The notes: generated by a model not told the origin, from the sequence alone. A stretch of DNA of 64,000 nucleotides from Haloterrigena alkaliphila (GCF_017352155.2 NZ_CP071462.1:3759493-3823492); one strand, 5' to 3'. Shown: positions 42,578 through 52,745, counted from the stretch's first letter. Translations and numbers: made by a program.

Positions 42578-45469
42578 ATGACCACCTTCGACGCCGACGG
42601 CATCACGCTCGAGCGGGTACGCGAGTACGTCTGGGAGATTCCGCAGGAGGGCGACATGCGCGTGCCGGCGCGGGTGCTGGCCAGCGAAGCGTTGCTCGAG
42701 CAGATTACAGAGGACAAGACGCTCGAGCAACTCACGAACACGACCCACCTCCCCGGAATCACCAACTACGCGATCTGTATGCCCGACGGTCACCAGGGCT
42801 ACGGCTTCCCCGTCGGCGGGGTCGGGGCACTGGACGCCGAAAACGGCTGTATTTCGCCGGGAGCGGTCGGCTACGACATCAACTGCCTCACTGGAGAAAC
42901 GGAGGTACTCCTCGAGCACGGTCGCCGGCTTCCGATCGAGAACCTTGAGGACCGATTCGAGGAGGAGAACGCGATGGTCGCCAGCGACCGTCTCACGCCC
43001 TCGGAAATTCGGCTGTTCACCGAGCGCGAGAACGCGACGGTGTACGAAGTAGGGACGGAGACCGGCGATCGGATCTCCGCGACAGCGGATCACCCGTTCC
43101 GAACGCCGGACGGGATGCTGCCGCTCGAGGAGCTCACCGAAGGCGACGAGGTTCTCCTCCAGCCGTTCCGCGGCGTCCCGGACGAAGAACCTGAGGAGTT
43201 CACGGTCCTCAGCCAGGACGACTTCGCGGACGAGAATCCGCAACTCATTCGTGCACTGGAAGAGCGCGATCTCCTCCCGCTGAAATCGACCGACGACGCG
43301 TTCAACCGCTTCCTCAAACTCGTCGGGTTCCACACCGGAGACGGCGCGATCGGAGCCGGCGGACAGACGTGGTTCTACGGAGATCCCGAGGATCTCGAAT
43401 CGATTCAGGACGACATCGAAGCGGTCGGATTCACACCCTCGAAAATCTACGAACGAGACCGATCGCACGATATCGACGGAAAGACGTTCGAAACGACGGA
43501 GTACAGCGCCCGATCGACCTCGAAGGCCTTCCAGAAAGCGCTGCTCGCGCTGGGAGCACCCGACGGACGGAAGATCGAATCGGACTTCACGACACCGTGG
43601 TACTTCGATCGACTGACGAACTGGCAGAAAGCGCTGTACGTCTCGGCGTACTTTGGGGCCGAAATGAACGCCCCTGCGGCCCAGCACGACAAGAACCTGT
43701 ACTGTCCGAAGGTGTCGCAGACACGGATAACCGACGTCGCGGACGCTGGCGAGGAATTCATGGCGGATCTGGCCTCGTTCCTCGCCGATCTCGGTATCGA
43801 AACGAACGAGATCGAGCGGTTCGAAACCGACTCGAGCACCGATCGGGAGACGATCAGACTTCGCCTCGGGATCAAAAACGACTCTGCGAACCTCGTTCAG
43901 TTCTTCTCGACAGTTGGCTATCGGTACAACCAGGAGAAGCGGCGAAAATCTATCAAAGCGCTCCAGTACCTCAAGCGGAAAGAGGCGGTGATCGATCGGC
44001 GAGTAGAGATCGCTACGGAAGCGAAAGCAATGGCTGACGGCGGAACGACTGCCGCCGATATCAAATCCGAGTTCGATATCAACGAGCGATTCATCGAACG
44101 AAGTATCTGGAGCGAGCGTACGGGACGACCGCGGCCACCCGCCGATTTCCCCGGATTCGAAGAGTACTGTGAGCCGGTTTCCGTCGGCGACGACCTCACG
44201 ATTCCCGCCCAGGTTCGCTCCATCGAACCTGCCGGTGAACGGACGGTATACGATATTGGCGTGACACACGACGCCCACAATTTCGTCGGAAACGGATTCG
44301 TCGTATCGAACTGCGGCGTCCGGATGATGCGGACGAACCTCACCTACGACGAGTTGCAGGGCCGCGAGGAGGAACTCGTCGACTCGCTGTTCGCCAACGT
44401 GCCGTCGGGTCTGGGCGGCGGCGGCATCGTCGAAGCCGGCGTCGACACCGTCGAGGAGATCCTCGAGCGCGGCGTCGACTGGGCCCTCGAGCACGGCCAC
44501 GCCGTCGAGGAGGACCTGCTTCACTGCGAGGACGAGGGGATGCGCGAGGGCGCCGATGCCAGCAAGGTCAGCCAGAAGGCAAAGGATCGCGGGAAGAACC
44601 AGATCGGCTCGCTCGGGTCGGGCAACCACTTCCTCGAGGTCCAGCGCGTCACGGACGTCTTCGACGGCGATGTGGGCGAGGCCTACGGGCTCGAGGAGGA
44701 CCAGATCGTCGTCCTGATTCACTGCGGCTCTCGCGGGCTGGGTCACCAGACGTGCAACGACTACCTGCGGAAGATCGAGCAGCAACACCAGGGCCTGCTG
44801 GACCAGTTGCCCGACAAGGAACTCGCGGCCGCACCCTCGGGCTCGCAGCTCGCCGAGGACTACTACGGCGCGATGAACGCGGCGATCAACTTCGCGTGGG
44901 TCAACCGCCAGCTGATCATGCACCGCACGCGGCAGGTCTTCGAGCGCGTCTTCGACCGCTCCTGGGAGGAGATGGACATGCACCTGCTGTACGACGTGGC
45001 CCACAACATCGCGAAGAAGGAAACGCACGCCGTGGGCGACGGCGACGAGCGCGAACTCTACGTCCACCGCAAGGGTGCGACCCGCGCGTTCCCCGCGGGT
45101 CATCCCGAAGTACCGAAAGCGTACCGCGATGTCGGCCAGCCGGTGATCATCCCCGGCAGCATGGGCACCGGGAGCTACGTCCTCCGGGGCGGCGAAAACT
45201 CCATGGACCTCACGTTCGGCTCGACGGCCCACGGTGCGGGCCGGCTGATGAGCCGTACGCAGGCCAAAGACGAGTTCTGGGGCGGCGACGTCCAGCAGGA
45301 ACTCGAGGAGCAGGATCGGATCTACGTCAAGGCCCAGTCGGGTTCGACGGTCGCCGAGGAGGCGCCGGGCGTCTACAAGGACGTCGACGAGGTCGTCCGC
45401 GTCTCCGACGAACTCGGCATCGGCGACAAGGTCGCGCGGACGTTCCCCGTCTGTAACATCAAGGGGTGA
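42578..45469 (+). CDS. rtcB: RNA ligase RtcB precursor containing an intein
   Basis: The 963-residue precursor is a complete RtcB split by a 476-residue intein. The N-extein (residues 1-102) has PDGHQGYGFPVGG and ends GYDIN. The C-extein starts at Cys579 (CGVRMMRTN), the metal-binding Cys, and has GSGNHFLEVQ, VLIHCGSRGLGHQ and STAHGAGR. There His885 (409 after splicing) corresponds to the His that takes GMP. RtcB joins tRNA exon halves with 2',3'-cyclic phosphate and 5'-OH ends. Spliced length, about 487, equals the family. Archease lies upstream. Confidence 0.96.
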   Translation: MTTFDADGITLERVREYVWEIPQEGDMRVPARVLASEALLEQITEDKTLEQLTNTTHLPGITNYAICMPDGHQGYGFPVGGVGALDAENGCISPGAVGYDINCLTGETEVLLEHGRRLPIENLEDRFEEENAMVASDRLTPSEIRLFTERENATVYEVGTETGDRISATADHPFRTPDGMLPLEELTEGDEVLLQPFRGVPDEEPEEFTVLSQDDFADENPQLIRALEERDLLPLKSTDDAFNRFLKLVGFHTGDGAIGAGGQTWFYGDPEDLESIQDDIEAVGFTPSKIYERDRSHDIDGKTFETTEYSARSTSKAFQKALLALGAPDGRKIESDFTTPWYFDRLTNWQKALYVSAYFGAEMNAPAAQHDKNLYCPKVSQTRITDVADAGEEFMADLASFLADLGIETNEIERFETDSSTDRETIRLRLGIKNDSANLVQFFSTVGYRYNQEKRRKSIKALQYLKRKEAVIDRRVEIATEAKAMADGGTTAADIKSEFDINERFIERSIWSERTGRPRPPADFPGFEEYCEPVSVGDDLTIPAQVRSIEPAGERTVYDIGVTHDAHNFVGNGFVVSNCGVRMMRTNLTYDELQGREEELVDSLFANVPSGLGGGGIVEAGVDTVEEILERGVDWALEHGHAVEEDLLHCEDEGMREGADASKVSQKAKDRGKNQIGSLGSGNHFLEVQRVTDVFDGDVGEAYGLEEDQIVVLIHCGSRGLGHQTCNDYLRKIEQQHQGLLDQLPDKELAAAPSGSQLAEDYYGAMNAAINFAWVNRQLIMHRTRQVFERVFDRSWEEMDMHLLYDVAHNIAKKETHAVGDGDERELYVHRKGATRAFPAGHPEVPKAYRDVGQPVIIPGSMGTGSYVLRGGENSMDLTFGSTAHGAGRLMSRTQAKDEFWGGDVQQELEEQDRIYVKAQSGSTVAEEAPGVYKDVDEVVRVSDELGIGDKVARTFPVCNIKG
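42884..44311 (+). mobile_element. Intein in RtcB with LAGLIDADG-type homing endonuclease
   Basis: The insert starts at Cys103 (CLTGETEVLLEHGRRLPIE, block A) with a block B-like TADHPFRTPDG. It ends HDAHNFVGNGFVVSN (blocks F and G) before Cys579 of the extein. Dodecapeptide motifs are LVGFHTGDG (precursor residues 248-256) and LYVSAYFGAE (353-362), so a LAGLIDADG endonuclease domain is present and looks intact in length. The region reads A+T-richer than the exteins. Such inteins spread by homing into intein-free alleles. Confidence 0.95.
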
Positions 45470-45515
45470 TCTCGACTCCTATAGTCCCATGGCGCGCGCT
45501 GTGTCCCGCTATCGG

Positions 45516-45740
45516 TTACTTTAGGCGATACGGATTCTCGTCATCGTCGTCTTCGCCGTCTCCGTCGTCCCCCTCGCTCTCGTAGGGCTTTCGCGCCGTG
45601 ATCGTTACCGTCGCCTCGGGGTCGTCCTCGTCGGCCCACGGGCTGTCGTAGGCCGAAATCTCGAGGTCGGTCACGTCCCAGCCCTCGCTCTCGATGAGTT
45701 CGACCAGCCGCCGCTGGTCCTCGAGCATGTCCTCGTCCAT
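45516..45740 (-). CDS. 74-residue acidic protein
   Basis: The product starts MDEDMLEDQRRLVELIESEG and has a short alpha/beta unit (WDVTDLEISAYDSPWADEDDPEATVTITARKPYESEG) followed by a run of Asp/Glu and NPYRLK. It is a likely genuine haloarchaeal gene by composition. I do not recognise the family. ATG 45728 is an alternative start. It diverges from moaA. Confidence 0.6.
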   Translation of the reverse strand: MDEDMLEDQRRLVELIESEGWDVTDLEISAYDSPWADEDDPEATVTITARKPYESEGDDGDGEDDDDENPYRLK

Positions 45741-45850
45741 GCGGCCACGTTCGGCCGTGGGCCGGGTAGGTCTTCCGCCGACGAGTCGCCCCGGCGACGT
45801 CCTCGAAGCGCAACCGAAATCGGTTACCACCGGTGGAAATACCCGGCGCG

Positions 45851-45856
45851 TTTAAG
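45851..45856 (+). promoter_or_regulatory. TATA box of moaA
   Basis: GCGTTTAAGCGG is centred 28 nt before ATG 45881. Confidence 0.55.
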
Positions 45857-45880
45857 CGGATCCGACTGCAACTCAGTAGC

Positions 45881-46873
45881 ATGCTCACCGACGACTTCGG
45901 GCGGGAGGTAACTGGGGTTCGCGTCTCCCTCACCGATCGGTGTAATTTCGACTGCGTCTACTGCCACAACGAGGGGCTGGGTGACACGCGCGGCCCGATG
46001 GATCCGCAGGACGACGAGATGTCGACCGACGACGTCGTTCGCTTCCTCGAGGTCGCCGCCGAGTTCGACGTGGACGCGGTGAAGTTCACCGGCGGCGAGC
46101 CGATGCTCCGGCAGGACCTCGAAGAGATCATCGAACGCACGCCCGATTCGATGGAGGTTTCCCTGACGACCAACGGGACCTTCCTCCCGGGACGCGCCCC
46201 CGATCTCGTCGACGCCGGCCTCGAGCGCGTCAACGTCTCTCAGGACGCGCTGGACCCGCAGGACTTCGCCGAGATCACCAAGAGCGGCGCCTACGAGAAG
46301 GTCCTCGAGGGCGTCGAGGCCGCGCTCGAGGCCGGACTGGACCCGGTCAAACTCAACATGGTCGTCTTCGAACACACCGCGGGCTACGTGCCGGAGATGG
46401 TCGACCACGTCGCCGAAAACGACGGCCTTCAACTGCAGTTGATCGAGTACATGCCCGAACTGACGGGCAAACCGGAGTGGAACGTCGACATCCAGCGGGT
46501 TCACGACTGGCTGGCCGAGCAGGCCGACGAGATCGAACACCGCGAGATGCACGACCGCAAGCGTTACTGGATCGGCGGAACCGAGGAGACCGGGGGCGGA
46601 ATGGTCGAAATCGTCGACCCCGTCGAGAACCCCACCTTCTGCGCGAACTGCCACCGCGTCCGGGTCACCCACGAGGGCTGCCTGAAGGGCTGTCTGAACC
46701 GCAACGACGACCTCAAGTCGATGGGCGAGATGACGAAGCCCGAAATTCGGGAGGCGTACCGCGAGGTCGTCGCGAACCGGGTGCCCTACTACGGCGAGTA
46801 CATGATCAAGAACGGCGACGGCGAGTGGGTACTGAACGACGAGTACCTCGAGGTCGAGCGGGCGGCGGACTGA
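45881..46873 (+). CDS. moaA: GTP 3',8-cyclase (molybdenum cofactor synthesis)
   Basis: The 330-residue radical-SAM enzyme has the N-terminal cluster Cys21-x3-Cys25-x2-Cys28 (CNFDCVYC), the GGEP motif (FTGGEPMLR) and a second C-terminal cluster ([19 protein letters not shown]). It converts GTP in the first step of molybdenum cofactor synthesis. ATG 45881 is supported by the TATA box above. The spacer between the two clusters matches the family, but the C terminus lacks the bacterial GG tail, as is common in archaea. Confidence 0.94.
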   Translation: MLTDDFGREVTGVRVSLTDRCNFDCVYCHNEGLGDTRGPMDPQDDEMSTDDVVRFLEVAAEFDVDAVKFTGGEPMLRQDLEEIIERTPDSMEVSLTTNGTFLPGRAPDLVDAGLERVNVSQDALDPQDFAEITKSGAYEKVLEGVEAALEAGLDPVKLNMVVFEHTAGYVPEMVDHVAENDGLQLQLIEYMPELTGKPEWNVDIQRVHDWLAEQADEIEHREMHDRKRYWIGGTEETGGGMVEIVDPVENPTFCANCHRVRVTHEGCLKGCLNRNDDLKSMGEMTKPEIREAYREVVANRVPYYGEYMIKNGDGEWVLNDEYLEVERAAD

Positions 46874-46945
46874 CGCTCGAACTCGAGACGGCCAGCGATC
46901 GATAGAACGGACGACGGAGACTCAGTCCGAATTCGCGACGTCGAT

Positions 46946-48928
46946 TCAGTCCGAACTCGCTTCGACTTTGTCGCCCGCGTAGATCTCCTCGACGAGGTGT
47001 TCGTAGCGGTCTTCGATCTTCGAGCGCTTCTTCTTCATCGTCGGCGTCATGAGGTCGTTCTCCTCGGTGAAGCCCTCGGGGACCAGCCGGAACTCCTTGA
47101 TCGTCTCGTAGGACTCGAAGCCCTCGTTGACCTCGTCGACGGTGGCTTCGACCTCCTCGAGGACCCACTCGTTTTCGACCAGTGACTCGATGTCGTCGGG
47201 CAGCGAGACGCCCTCGCGCTCGGCCCGGTCGGCGAGCCCCTCGACGTTCGGAACGAGCAGGGCGCCGACGAACTTCTCGCCGTCGCCGACGACCATCGCC
47301 TGCTCGACGACGTCGGTCGAGACGAAGGCGTCCTCGAGCGGGCCGGGCGCGACGTTCTTCCCCGTCGAGAGCACGATCAGTTGCTTCGTGCGCTCGCGGA
47401 ACTCGAGGTAGCCGTCGGGCCGCTCGTGGACGATGTCGCCGGTGCGGAACCACCCATCTTCCGTGAAGGCGCGATCGGTCGCGCTGGGCTTCTCCCAGTA
47501 CCCCTCGGTCACGTTGGGGCCCTTGAGCAGCAGTTCACCGACCTCGCCCTCGTCGTCGAAGTCCGCCTCGCGGACGACGGAACTGTCGAGTTTCGTCTCG
47601 ACGCCCGTGAGCACGGGCCCGACGGTGTCGATGCGCGGATCGCTCGGCGGGTTCGTCGCGACGACCGGCGCGGCCTCGGTCATGCCGTATCCCTCGAGGA
47701 TGGGCAGGCCCATCGTGTGGAAGAGTTCGCAGAGCTCCGGCGAGAGGCTCCCGCCGCCGCTGACCATGAACTCGATGTTCCCGCCGAGCTTCTCGCGGAT
47801 CGTCGCGAAGACGAGTTCGTCCGCGTCCGCGAGTTCGGACTCGAGTTCCGCGTCGGGGTCGTCCGCCTCGTTGTACCGCCGGGCCACGTCGAAGGCCCAC
47901 TCGAGGGCCTCCTTCCGGTCCTCGTCCTCGGCGGCGCTCTCGCGGATGCCGTCGTAGAGCTTCTCGTAGACCCGCGGGACGCTCGTCGTGCTGTCGGCCT
48001 CGACTACGGCGAGGTCCTCGGCGAACGTGTCGGGGCTCTCGGCGTAGGCGACGCAGGCGCCGGCCGCGAACCGCATGAAGTGCCCCGCCGTTCGCTCGAA
48101 GACGTGGGCCAACGGGAGGAAGGTGAGGGCGGTCGAGTCGGCCGTGACCGACGGGTCGTCCTCACCCTTGTCCGGTCGCGGGCCGTACCGCCGGTAGAGC
48201 TGGTTGACGTTCGACCGCAGGTTCCGGTGGGTCAGCGTCACGCCCTTGGGCTGCCCCGTCGTCCCGCTGGTGTAGATCAGGCTCGCCAGATCGTCGACGT
48301 CGCGGGCCTCGAGCCACGAGTCGTACGCCTCGCGGTCGAACGCCGCGGCGCCGCGCCGGTAGAGGTCGGCGAGCGTGAGGATATCGTCGCGGGCGGCGTG
48401 CTCGTCGCGCTCGAGTTCGTCGAAGACGACGACGAACTCGAGGTCGAGGTCGTCCTCGACCGTGAGGACCTTCTCGAGGAGGTTCTCGTTTTCGACGACG
48501 ACGCCGGAGGCGCCGGGGTCGTCGAGCAGGTACCGGATCTGGTCCGGCGAGGAACTCTTGTAGACGGTGGTCACGACGCCACCGGCGGCGAGGATTCCGA
48601 AGTCAGAGAGCGCCCACTCCATGCGCGTGTCCGCGAACATCCCAACGCGCTCGCCGTCGGTGATCCCGAGGTCGCGGAAGCCGGCCGCGATTCGACGGAC
48701 GAGGTGCCCCATCTCGTCGTAGGTGATCGACGCGAACTCCCCGTCCGGCGCGGGTTCGATTGGCGTCTCGGCTCCGTCGCCGGCCAGCGACCGGTCGTAG
48801 ATGCCGCCCTTGTACTGCTGGGCTGCGGTGTCACCGTTTCGCTCGACGCTGCGCTCGAACATTTCGGCCAGCGTATCGAGTTCTATCGCCCGATGCTCGA
48901 ACCGGGATTCGGCTTCGGACAAATTCAT
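46946..48928 (-). CDS. Long-chain acyl-CoA synthetase (AMP-forming)
   Basis: The 660-residue ANL enzyme has the AMP motif LIYTSGTTGQPKGVTLTH, the central GYGMTEAAPVV, and the hinge region WFRTGDIVHERPDGYLEFRERTKQLIVLSTGKNVAPGPLE. It activates fatty acids to acyl-CoA. The layout (long-chain eukaryote/archaeal FACS group) suggests long-chain substrates. Acyl-CoA dehydrogenase at 28050 could act downstream. Confidence 0.93.
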   Translation of the reverse strand: MNLSEAESRFEHRAIELDTLAEMFERSVERNGDTAAQQYKGGIYDRSLAGDGAETPIEPAPDGEFASITYDEMGHLVRRIAAGFRDLGITDGERVGMFADTRMEWALSDFGILAAGGVVTTVYKSSSPDQIRYLLDDPGASGVVVENENLLEKVLTVEDDLDLEFVVVFDELERDEHAARDDILTLADLYRRGAAAFDREAYDSWLEARDVDDLASLIYTSGTTGQPKGVTLTHRNLRSNVNQLYRRYGPRPDKGEDDPSVTADSTALTFLPLAHVFERTAGHFMRFAAGACVAYAESPDTFAEDLAVVEADSTTSVPRVYEKLYDGIRESAAEDEDRKEALEWAFDVARRYNEADDPDAELESELADADELVFATIREKLGGNIEFMVSGGGSLSPELCELFHTMGLPILEGYGMTEAAPVVATNPPSDPRIDTVGPVLTGVETKLDSSVVREADFDDEGEVGELLLKGPNVTEGYWEKPSATDRAFTEDGWFRTGDIVHERPDGYLEFRERTKQLIVLSTGKNVAPGPLEDAFVSTDVVEQAMVVGDGEKFVGALLVPNVEGLADRAEREGVSLPDDIESLVENEWVLEEVEATVDEVNEGFESYETIKEFRLVPEGFTEENDLMTPTMKKKRSKIEDRYEHLVEEIYAGDKVEASSD

Positions 48929-49125
48929 GAATAGTTGTTAGTTTTTATCGGATCAACTTAAAGGATGAGAATCCAGTTCGCGGACCGGCCCACGACTCGA
49001 CGGAGCGCGCGGAACGGGCCACCTCGGCCGACGGGTCGCCCCGGTCGACGGTTCGAACGATCGGAGTGCGGACGATCGGAATACAACCTATTGGAGTGCG
49101 ATTCGATTTGGGACCCTTTCGTTGC

Positions 49126-49136
49126 GCTTAAGTACC
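49126..49136 (+). promoter_or_regulatory. Promoter of the tRNA-Ser/ribosomal operon
   Basis: GCTTAAGTACC is a strong TATA unit. Transcription would begin near 49160. A stem-loop at 49169-49183 (GGGGAC/GTCCCC, GCG loop) lies in the leader before tRNA-Ser at 49215. Confidence 0.55.
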
Positions 49137-49214
49137 CGTCGCCGGTAGGTTCGGGTGCGATACGTGTAGGGGACGCGGTCCCCGAGTCCGGAAGGGCGAC
49201 GATATGGACACGGT

Positions 49215-49297
49215 GTTGTGGTAGCCAAGCGGCCCAAGGCGCATGGTTGCTAACCATGTGGCGTCAAGCCTCCGGGGTTCAAATCCCCGCCACAACG
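49215..49297 (+). tRNA. tRNA-Ser (GCT)
   Basis: Acceptor GTTGTGG (49215-49221) pairs with CCACAAC (49290-49296), discriminator G at 49297, no encoded CCA. The anticodon arm is CATGG-TTGCTAA-CCATG, anticodon GCT. A long variable arm (GGCGTCAAGCC) fits a class II serine tRNA. It opens the ribosomal protein operon. Confidence 0.95.
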
Positions 49298-49392
49298 TCG
49301 GATACGCTGGCGACTCCTCGTCAGTAGCATTCCCTGGCGTCAGTTCGCCAGTCGTTTGCACCGCGCGCACACCAGACACAGATACACGACAC

Positions 49393-49920
49393 ATGAGCGA
49401 GGAAGAACCTCAAGAACAACAGAACGACGAAGATCTCCGGTACTTCGTCCGCATCGGGCAGACGGACCTCGATGGGACGAAGTCCGTCGAGCGCTCGCTG
49501 TCGGAGATGAACGGGATCGGTCGACGGACCGCCCGACTCATCGCCGACGAAGCGGGCGTCGACCGAACCGCGACGTTCGGTCGACTCGACGACGACGTCA
49601 TCGAGACGGTCGTCGAGGTCGTCGAGAACTACGCCGACGAAGTCCCCGACTGGCTCAACAACCGTCAGGACGACTTCTACAGCGGCGAAACGACCCACGA
49701 GATCGGCAACGATCTCCAGTTGACTCGACAGCACGACATCAACCGGATGAAGATGATCGACTCCTACAAGGGCGTCCGCCACAAGCGGGGCCAGAAGGTT
49801 CGCGGTCAGCGAACCAAGTCCACCGGCCGAACGGAGGGCACCATCGGAGTCAACGTCGAAGAGATCCGCGAAGAACAGGCCGAAGAGGCCGCCGCCGAAG
49901 AAGAGGACGAGGGTGAATAA
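49393..49920 (+). CDS. rps13: 30S ribosomal protein uS13
   Basis: The 175-residue protein has the S13 core ([32 protein letters not shown]) and the [17 protein letters not shown] tail. It contacts the decoding centre and head of 30S. An acidic C-terminal extension ([16 protein letters not shown]) is a halophilic trait. The open frame runs upstream into the tRNA, but ATG 49393 ([10 protein letters not shown]) is the family start. Confidence 0.96.
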   Translation: MSEEEPQEQQNDEDLRYFVRIGQTDLDGTKSVERSLSEMNGIGRRTARLIADEAGVDRTATFGRLDDDVIETVVEVVENYADEVPDWLNNRQDDFYSGETTHEIGNDLQLTRQHDINRMKMIDSYKGVRHKRGQKVRGQRTKSTGRTEGTIGVNVEEIREEQAEEAAAEEEDEGE

Positions 49921-50441
49921 TGCCACTCGGCACTGACACCAAACAATACGAGACGCCGAACCACCCCTACCAGGGTGAGCGCATCGCGAGCGAACACTCG
50001 CTGGTCGACCGCTACGGACTTTCGAACAAGGAAGAGCTCTGGCGGGCCCAGTCCGAACTTCGCTCCTACCGGCGCGAGGCCCGCGAACTGCTCGGCCAGG
50101 CCCAGGGCGACGAGACCGTCCAGCGCCGCTCCGAGGAGTTCCTCGGACGGCTCAAGCGCGTCGGCATCCTCGACGAGACCGACGAACTCGGCGACATCCT
50201 GTCGCTCGAGATCGAGGACATCCTCGAGCGTCGGCTCCAGACGGTTGTCTACCGCAAGGGACTGGCCAACACGACCCCGCAGGCGCGCCAGTTCATCATC
50301 CACGGGCACATCGTGGTCGACGGCCAGCGCCACAGCGTGCCGTCGTACGTCGTCGACGTCGACGAGGAGGATCTCGTCGCGTTCGACGAGAACAGCCCAC
50401 TCGCGGACGATCTCCACCCGGAACGAGCGGAGGGTCAATAA
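49920..50441 (+). CDS. rps4: 30S ribosomal protein uS4
   Basis: The 173-residue protein has the S4 domain ([34 protein letters not shown]) and the conserved N-terminal [13 protein letters not shown]. It initiates 30S assembly. ATG overlaps the last base of the rps13 stop (TAATG). Confidence 0.97.
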   Translation: MPLGTDTKQYETPNHPYQGERIASEHSLVDRYGLSNKEELWRAQSELRSYRREARELLGQAQGDETVQRRSEEFLGRLKRVGILDETDELGDILSLEIEDILERRLQTVVYRKGLANTTPQARQFIIHGHIVVDGQRHSVPSYVVDVDEEDLVAFDENSPLADDLHPERAEGQ

Positions 50442-50442
50442 C

Positions 50443-50832
50443 ATGAGTCAGGACGACGACAAATGGGGCATCGCCCACGTACACGCATCGTTCAACAACA
50501 CCGTCATGACCGTGACCGACCTCACGGGCGCGGAGACGATCGCCAAGTCCTCCGGCGGGACCGCGGTCAAGCAGAACCGCGACGAGGCGTCGCCGTACGC
50601 GGCCATGCAGATGGCCGAGTCCGTCGCCGAGGAGGTCAAAGCGGCCGGCATCACCGGACTCCACGTGCGAGTCCGTGGCCCCGGCGGTAACCTCCAGAAG
50701 TCCCCCGGTCCCGGCGCGCAGGCGACGATCCGCGCGCTCGCCCGTTCGGGCATCGAGATCGGGCGCATCGAGGACGTCACGCCGATCCCCCACGACGGAT
50801 CGCGCGCACCCAAAGGCAAGGGCGGCTACTAG
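50443..50832 (+). CDS. rps11: 30S ribosomal protein uS11
   Basis: The 129-residue protein has [18 protein letters not shown], the [19 protein letters not shown] core and the terminal KGKGGY. It forms the platform of 30S. It lies 1 nt after rps4. Confidence 0.97.
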   Translation: MSQDDDKWGIAHVHASFNNTVMTVTDLTGAETIAKSSGGTAVKQNRDEASPYAAMQMAESVAEEVKAAGITGLHVRVRGPGGNLQKSPGPGAQATIRALARSGIEIGRIEDVTPIPHDGSRAPKGKGGY

Positions 50833-50835
50833 ATC

Positions 50836-51585
50836 ATGAGTGAGGAGTACGACGTCGAGTTCGTCGAACGCGGGGAACGCGAGGCGCGATTCCTCGTTCG
50901 GGGCGTCACCCCCGGATTCGCCAACGGCATCCGACGAGCGATGCTCGCCGACGTGCCGACGATGGCCATCGACACCGTCCGGTTCATCGAGAACTCGTCG
51001 GTCATGTTCGACGAGCAACTCGCCTTGCGACTCGGGCTCGTCCCGCTGACGACCCCGCCGGAGGGCGAGTTCGGCGAGGACGAAACCGTCACGCTCTCGA
51101 TCGACGTCGAAGGACCGGCCACCGCCTACTCAGGCGACCTGGTCTCCGCGGACGACCTCGTCCAGCCCGCCGAGGACGACGTCCCGATCATCGACCTCAA
51201 GGACGATCAGCGCCTCGAGGCCGAGGCCGACGCCATCGTCGACCGCGGGAAGGACCACGCCAAACATCAGGGCGGCGTGGCCGTCGGCTACCGACACCTC
51301 CAGCGCGTGGAGGTCGTCGGCGACGTAGCCGAGTTCGAAGAGGAGGAGTCACAGATCGTTCGCGGCGTCGTCGAAGACGACGGCGAACTCGTTCCCACGA
51401 GCGAGTTCGACCACGACCTCTCGAACCGGTATCCGGGCAAGGAGGTCACCGTCGAGGACGTTTCCAACGCGTTCGTCTTCCACGTGGAGACGGACGGCTC
51501 CTTTAGCGTCGAAGAGCTGGTCACGCGGGCCGCCGATTCGATCGAGAGCCGCGCGACCGATCTCGAAGAAGCAGTACAGCTATAG
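50836..51585 (+). CDS. rpo3: RNA polymerase subunit Rpo3 (D)
   Basis: The 249-residue protein is the archaeal alpha/RPB3 counterpart: [30 protein letters not shown] and the dimer domain. No cysteine is present, so it lacks the Fe-S cluster of some archaeal D subunits. With Rpo11 it starts polymerase assembly. It follows rps11 by 3 nt. Confidence 0.96.
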   Translation: MSEEYDVEFVERGEREARFLVRGVTPGFANGIRRAMLADVPTMAIDTVRFIENSSVMFDEQLALRLGLVPLTTPPEGEFGEDETVTLSIDVEGPATAYSGDLVSADDLVQPAEDDVPIIDLKDDQRLEAEADAIVDRGKDHAKHQGGVAVGYRHLQRVEVVGDVAEFEEEESQIVRGVVEDDGELVPTSEFDHDLSNRYPGKEVTVEDVSNAFVFHVETDGSFSVEELVTRAADSIESRATDLEEAVQL

Positions 51586-51714
51586 ACATGTCCCCACGCC
51601 CCACCCCTCGAGGCGAGACCGCGTTTGCCGGCGCCGTGAGCGACGAGACCGGCACGCACTCACCTGCTGGAATCGAAAGGGGTTTGAAGGGGCGACGGGT
51701 AAACGGGAGTGCGA

Positions 51715-51799
51715 GCAGGGATAGCCAAGTTAGGCCAACGGCGCAGCGTTCAGGGCGCTGTCTCGTAGGAGTCCGCAGGTTCAAATCCTGCTCCCTGCA
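51715..51799 (+). tRNA. tRNA-Leu (CAG)
   Basis: Acceptor GCAGGGA (51715-51721) pairs with TCCCTGC (51792-51798), discriminator A at 51799, no encoded CCA. The anticodon loop TTCAGGG carries CAG. The long variable arm fits a class II leucine tRNA. TTTGAAGG at about 51683-51690 could be its own promoter. No intron is seen. Confidence 0.95.
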
Positions 51800-51825
51800 T
51801 CCACTTCTCGAACGCCGAACCGATC

Positions 51826-51861
51826 GTCGAAACGCCGACCGTTCGCGGCCGACGTTTCGAC
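51826..51861. other. 9-bp hairpin between tRNA-Leu and rpl18e
   Basis: GTCGAAACG (51826-51834) pairs perfectly with CGTTTCGAC (51853-51861). It may be a processing or termination element. Confidence 0.5.
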
Positions 51862-51945
51862 TCACCCGTTCGGCACACGAATTCGATTCCACGACCGGTG
51901 GGACAGTTCCTCGTCTCACCGATCTCACCGTATTTGGAGGAAACA

Positions 51946-52299
51946 ATGAGTAGCAAAACCAATCCGAGGCTCACCGATCTCATCGCCGACTTGAAGTCGA
52001 CGTCCCGAGAGACGGACGCCGACGTCTGGCGAGACGTCGCGGATCGACTCGAGAAGCCCCGGCGTACCCACGCTGAGGTAAACCTGGGCCGTATCGAGCG
52101 ATACGCGCGCGAAGAAGAGACTGTCGTCGTCCCCGGCAAAGTGCTGGGCTCCGGCGCACTACAGAAAAACGTCACGGTCGCCGCCGTCAACTTCTCTTCG
52201 TCCGCAGAGACGAAGATCGAACAGGTCGGCGAACCGGTATCGCTCGAGCAAGCGCTCGAAGCAAACCCCGACGGATCCAACGTGCGGGTGATTCGATGA
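51946..52299 (+). CDS. rpl18e: 50S ribosomal protein eL18
   Basis: The 117-residue protein has the L18e core ([56 protein letters not shown]). A canonical Shine-Dalgarno TTGGAGGAA lies just before ATG 51946, so this gene is not leaderless. It overlaps rpl13 by 4 nt. Confidence 0.96.
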   Translation: MSSKTNPRLTDLIADLKSTSRETDADVWRDVADRLEKPRRTHAEVNLGRIERYAREEETVVVPGKVLGSGALQKNVTVAAVNFSSSAETKIEQVGEPVSLEQALEANPDGSNVRVIR

Positions 52300-52745
52300 G
52301 TATCGCGGAATTCGACGCGGACGTCGTCGTCGACGCCCGCGACTGCATTCTCGGTCGCGTCGCCAGCGAAGTGTCCCAGCGCGCGCTCGACGGCGAGCGC
52401 GTCGCGATCGTCAACGCCGAGGACGCCGTCATCACCGGCGACAAGGAGGACATCTTCGACACCTACCGCACGCGACTCCAGCTGGGATCCGACAGCGGTC
52501 CGTACTACCCGAAGCGACCGGACACGATCTTCAAGCGCTCCGTTCGCGGGATGCTTCCCTACAAGAAGACCCGCGGTCGCGAGGCGCTGGACAACGTCCG
52601 CGTCTACGTCGGCAACCCCTACGCGGACGACGACGACCGCGAGGCGCAGATCCTCGAGGGGACGTCGCTGGATCGCCTGTCGAACATCCGCTTCGTCCAC
52701 CTGGGCGAAGTCTCCGACCAACTCGGTGCTAACGTCACATGGTAA
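52296..52745 (+). CDS. rpl13: 50S ribosomal protein uL13
   Basis: The 149-residue protein has [22 protein letters not shown], the [20 protein letters not shown] core, and the C-terminal [14 protein letters not shown]. It overlaps rpl18e by 4 nt and rps9 by 7 nt, a tightly coupled set. Confidence 0.97.
   Translation: MSIAEFDADVVVDARDCILGRVASEVSQRALDGERVAIVNAEDAVITGDKEDIFDTYRTRLQLGSDSGPYYPKRPDTIFKRSVRGMLPYKKTRGREALDNVRVYVGNPYADDDDREAQILEGTSLDRLSNIRFVHLGEVSDQLGANVTW

Noticed and set aside
42558..42581. Seven-codon frame overlapping the rtcB start by ATGA
   Set aside because: Too short, no Shine-Dalgarno or TATA support; likely chance.
41615..45232. 1205-codon frame on the minus strand across archease and rtcB
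   Set aside because: It is the antisense shadow of two clear genes and an intein; composition is not haloarchaeal and no motif is seen.
49243..49392. N-terminal extension of rps13
   Set aside because: It would start within tRNA-Ser; the conserved S13 start is at 49393.
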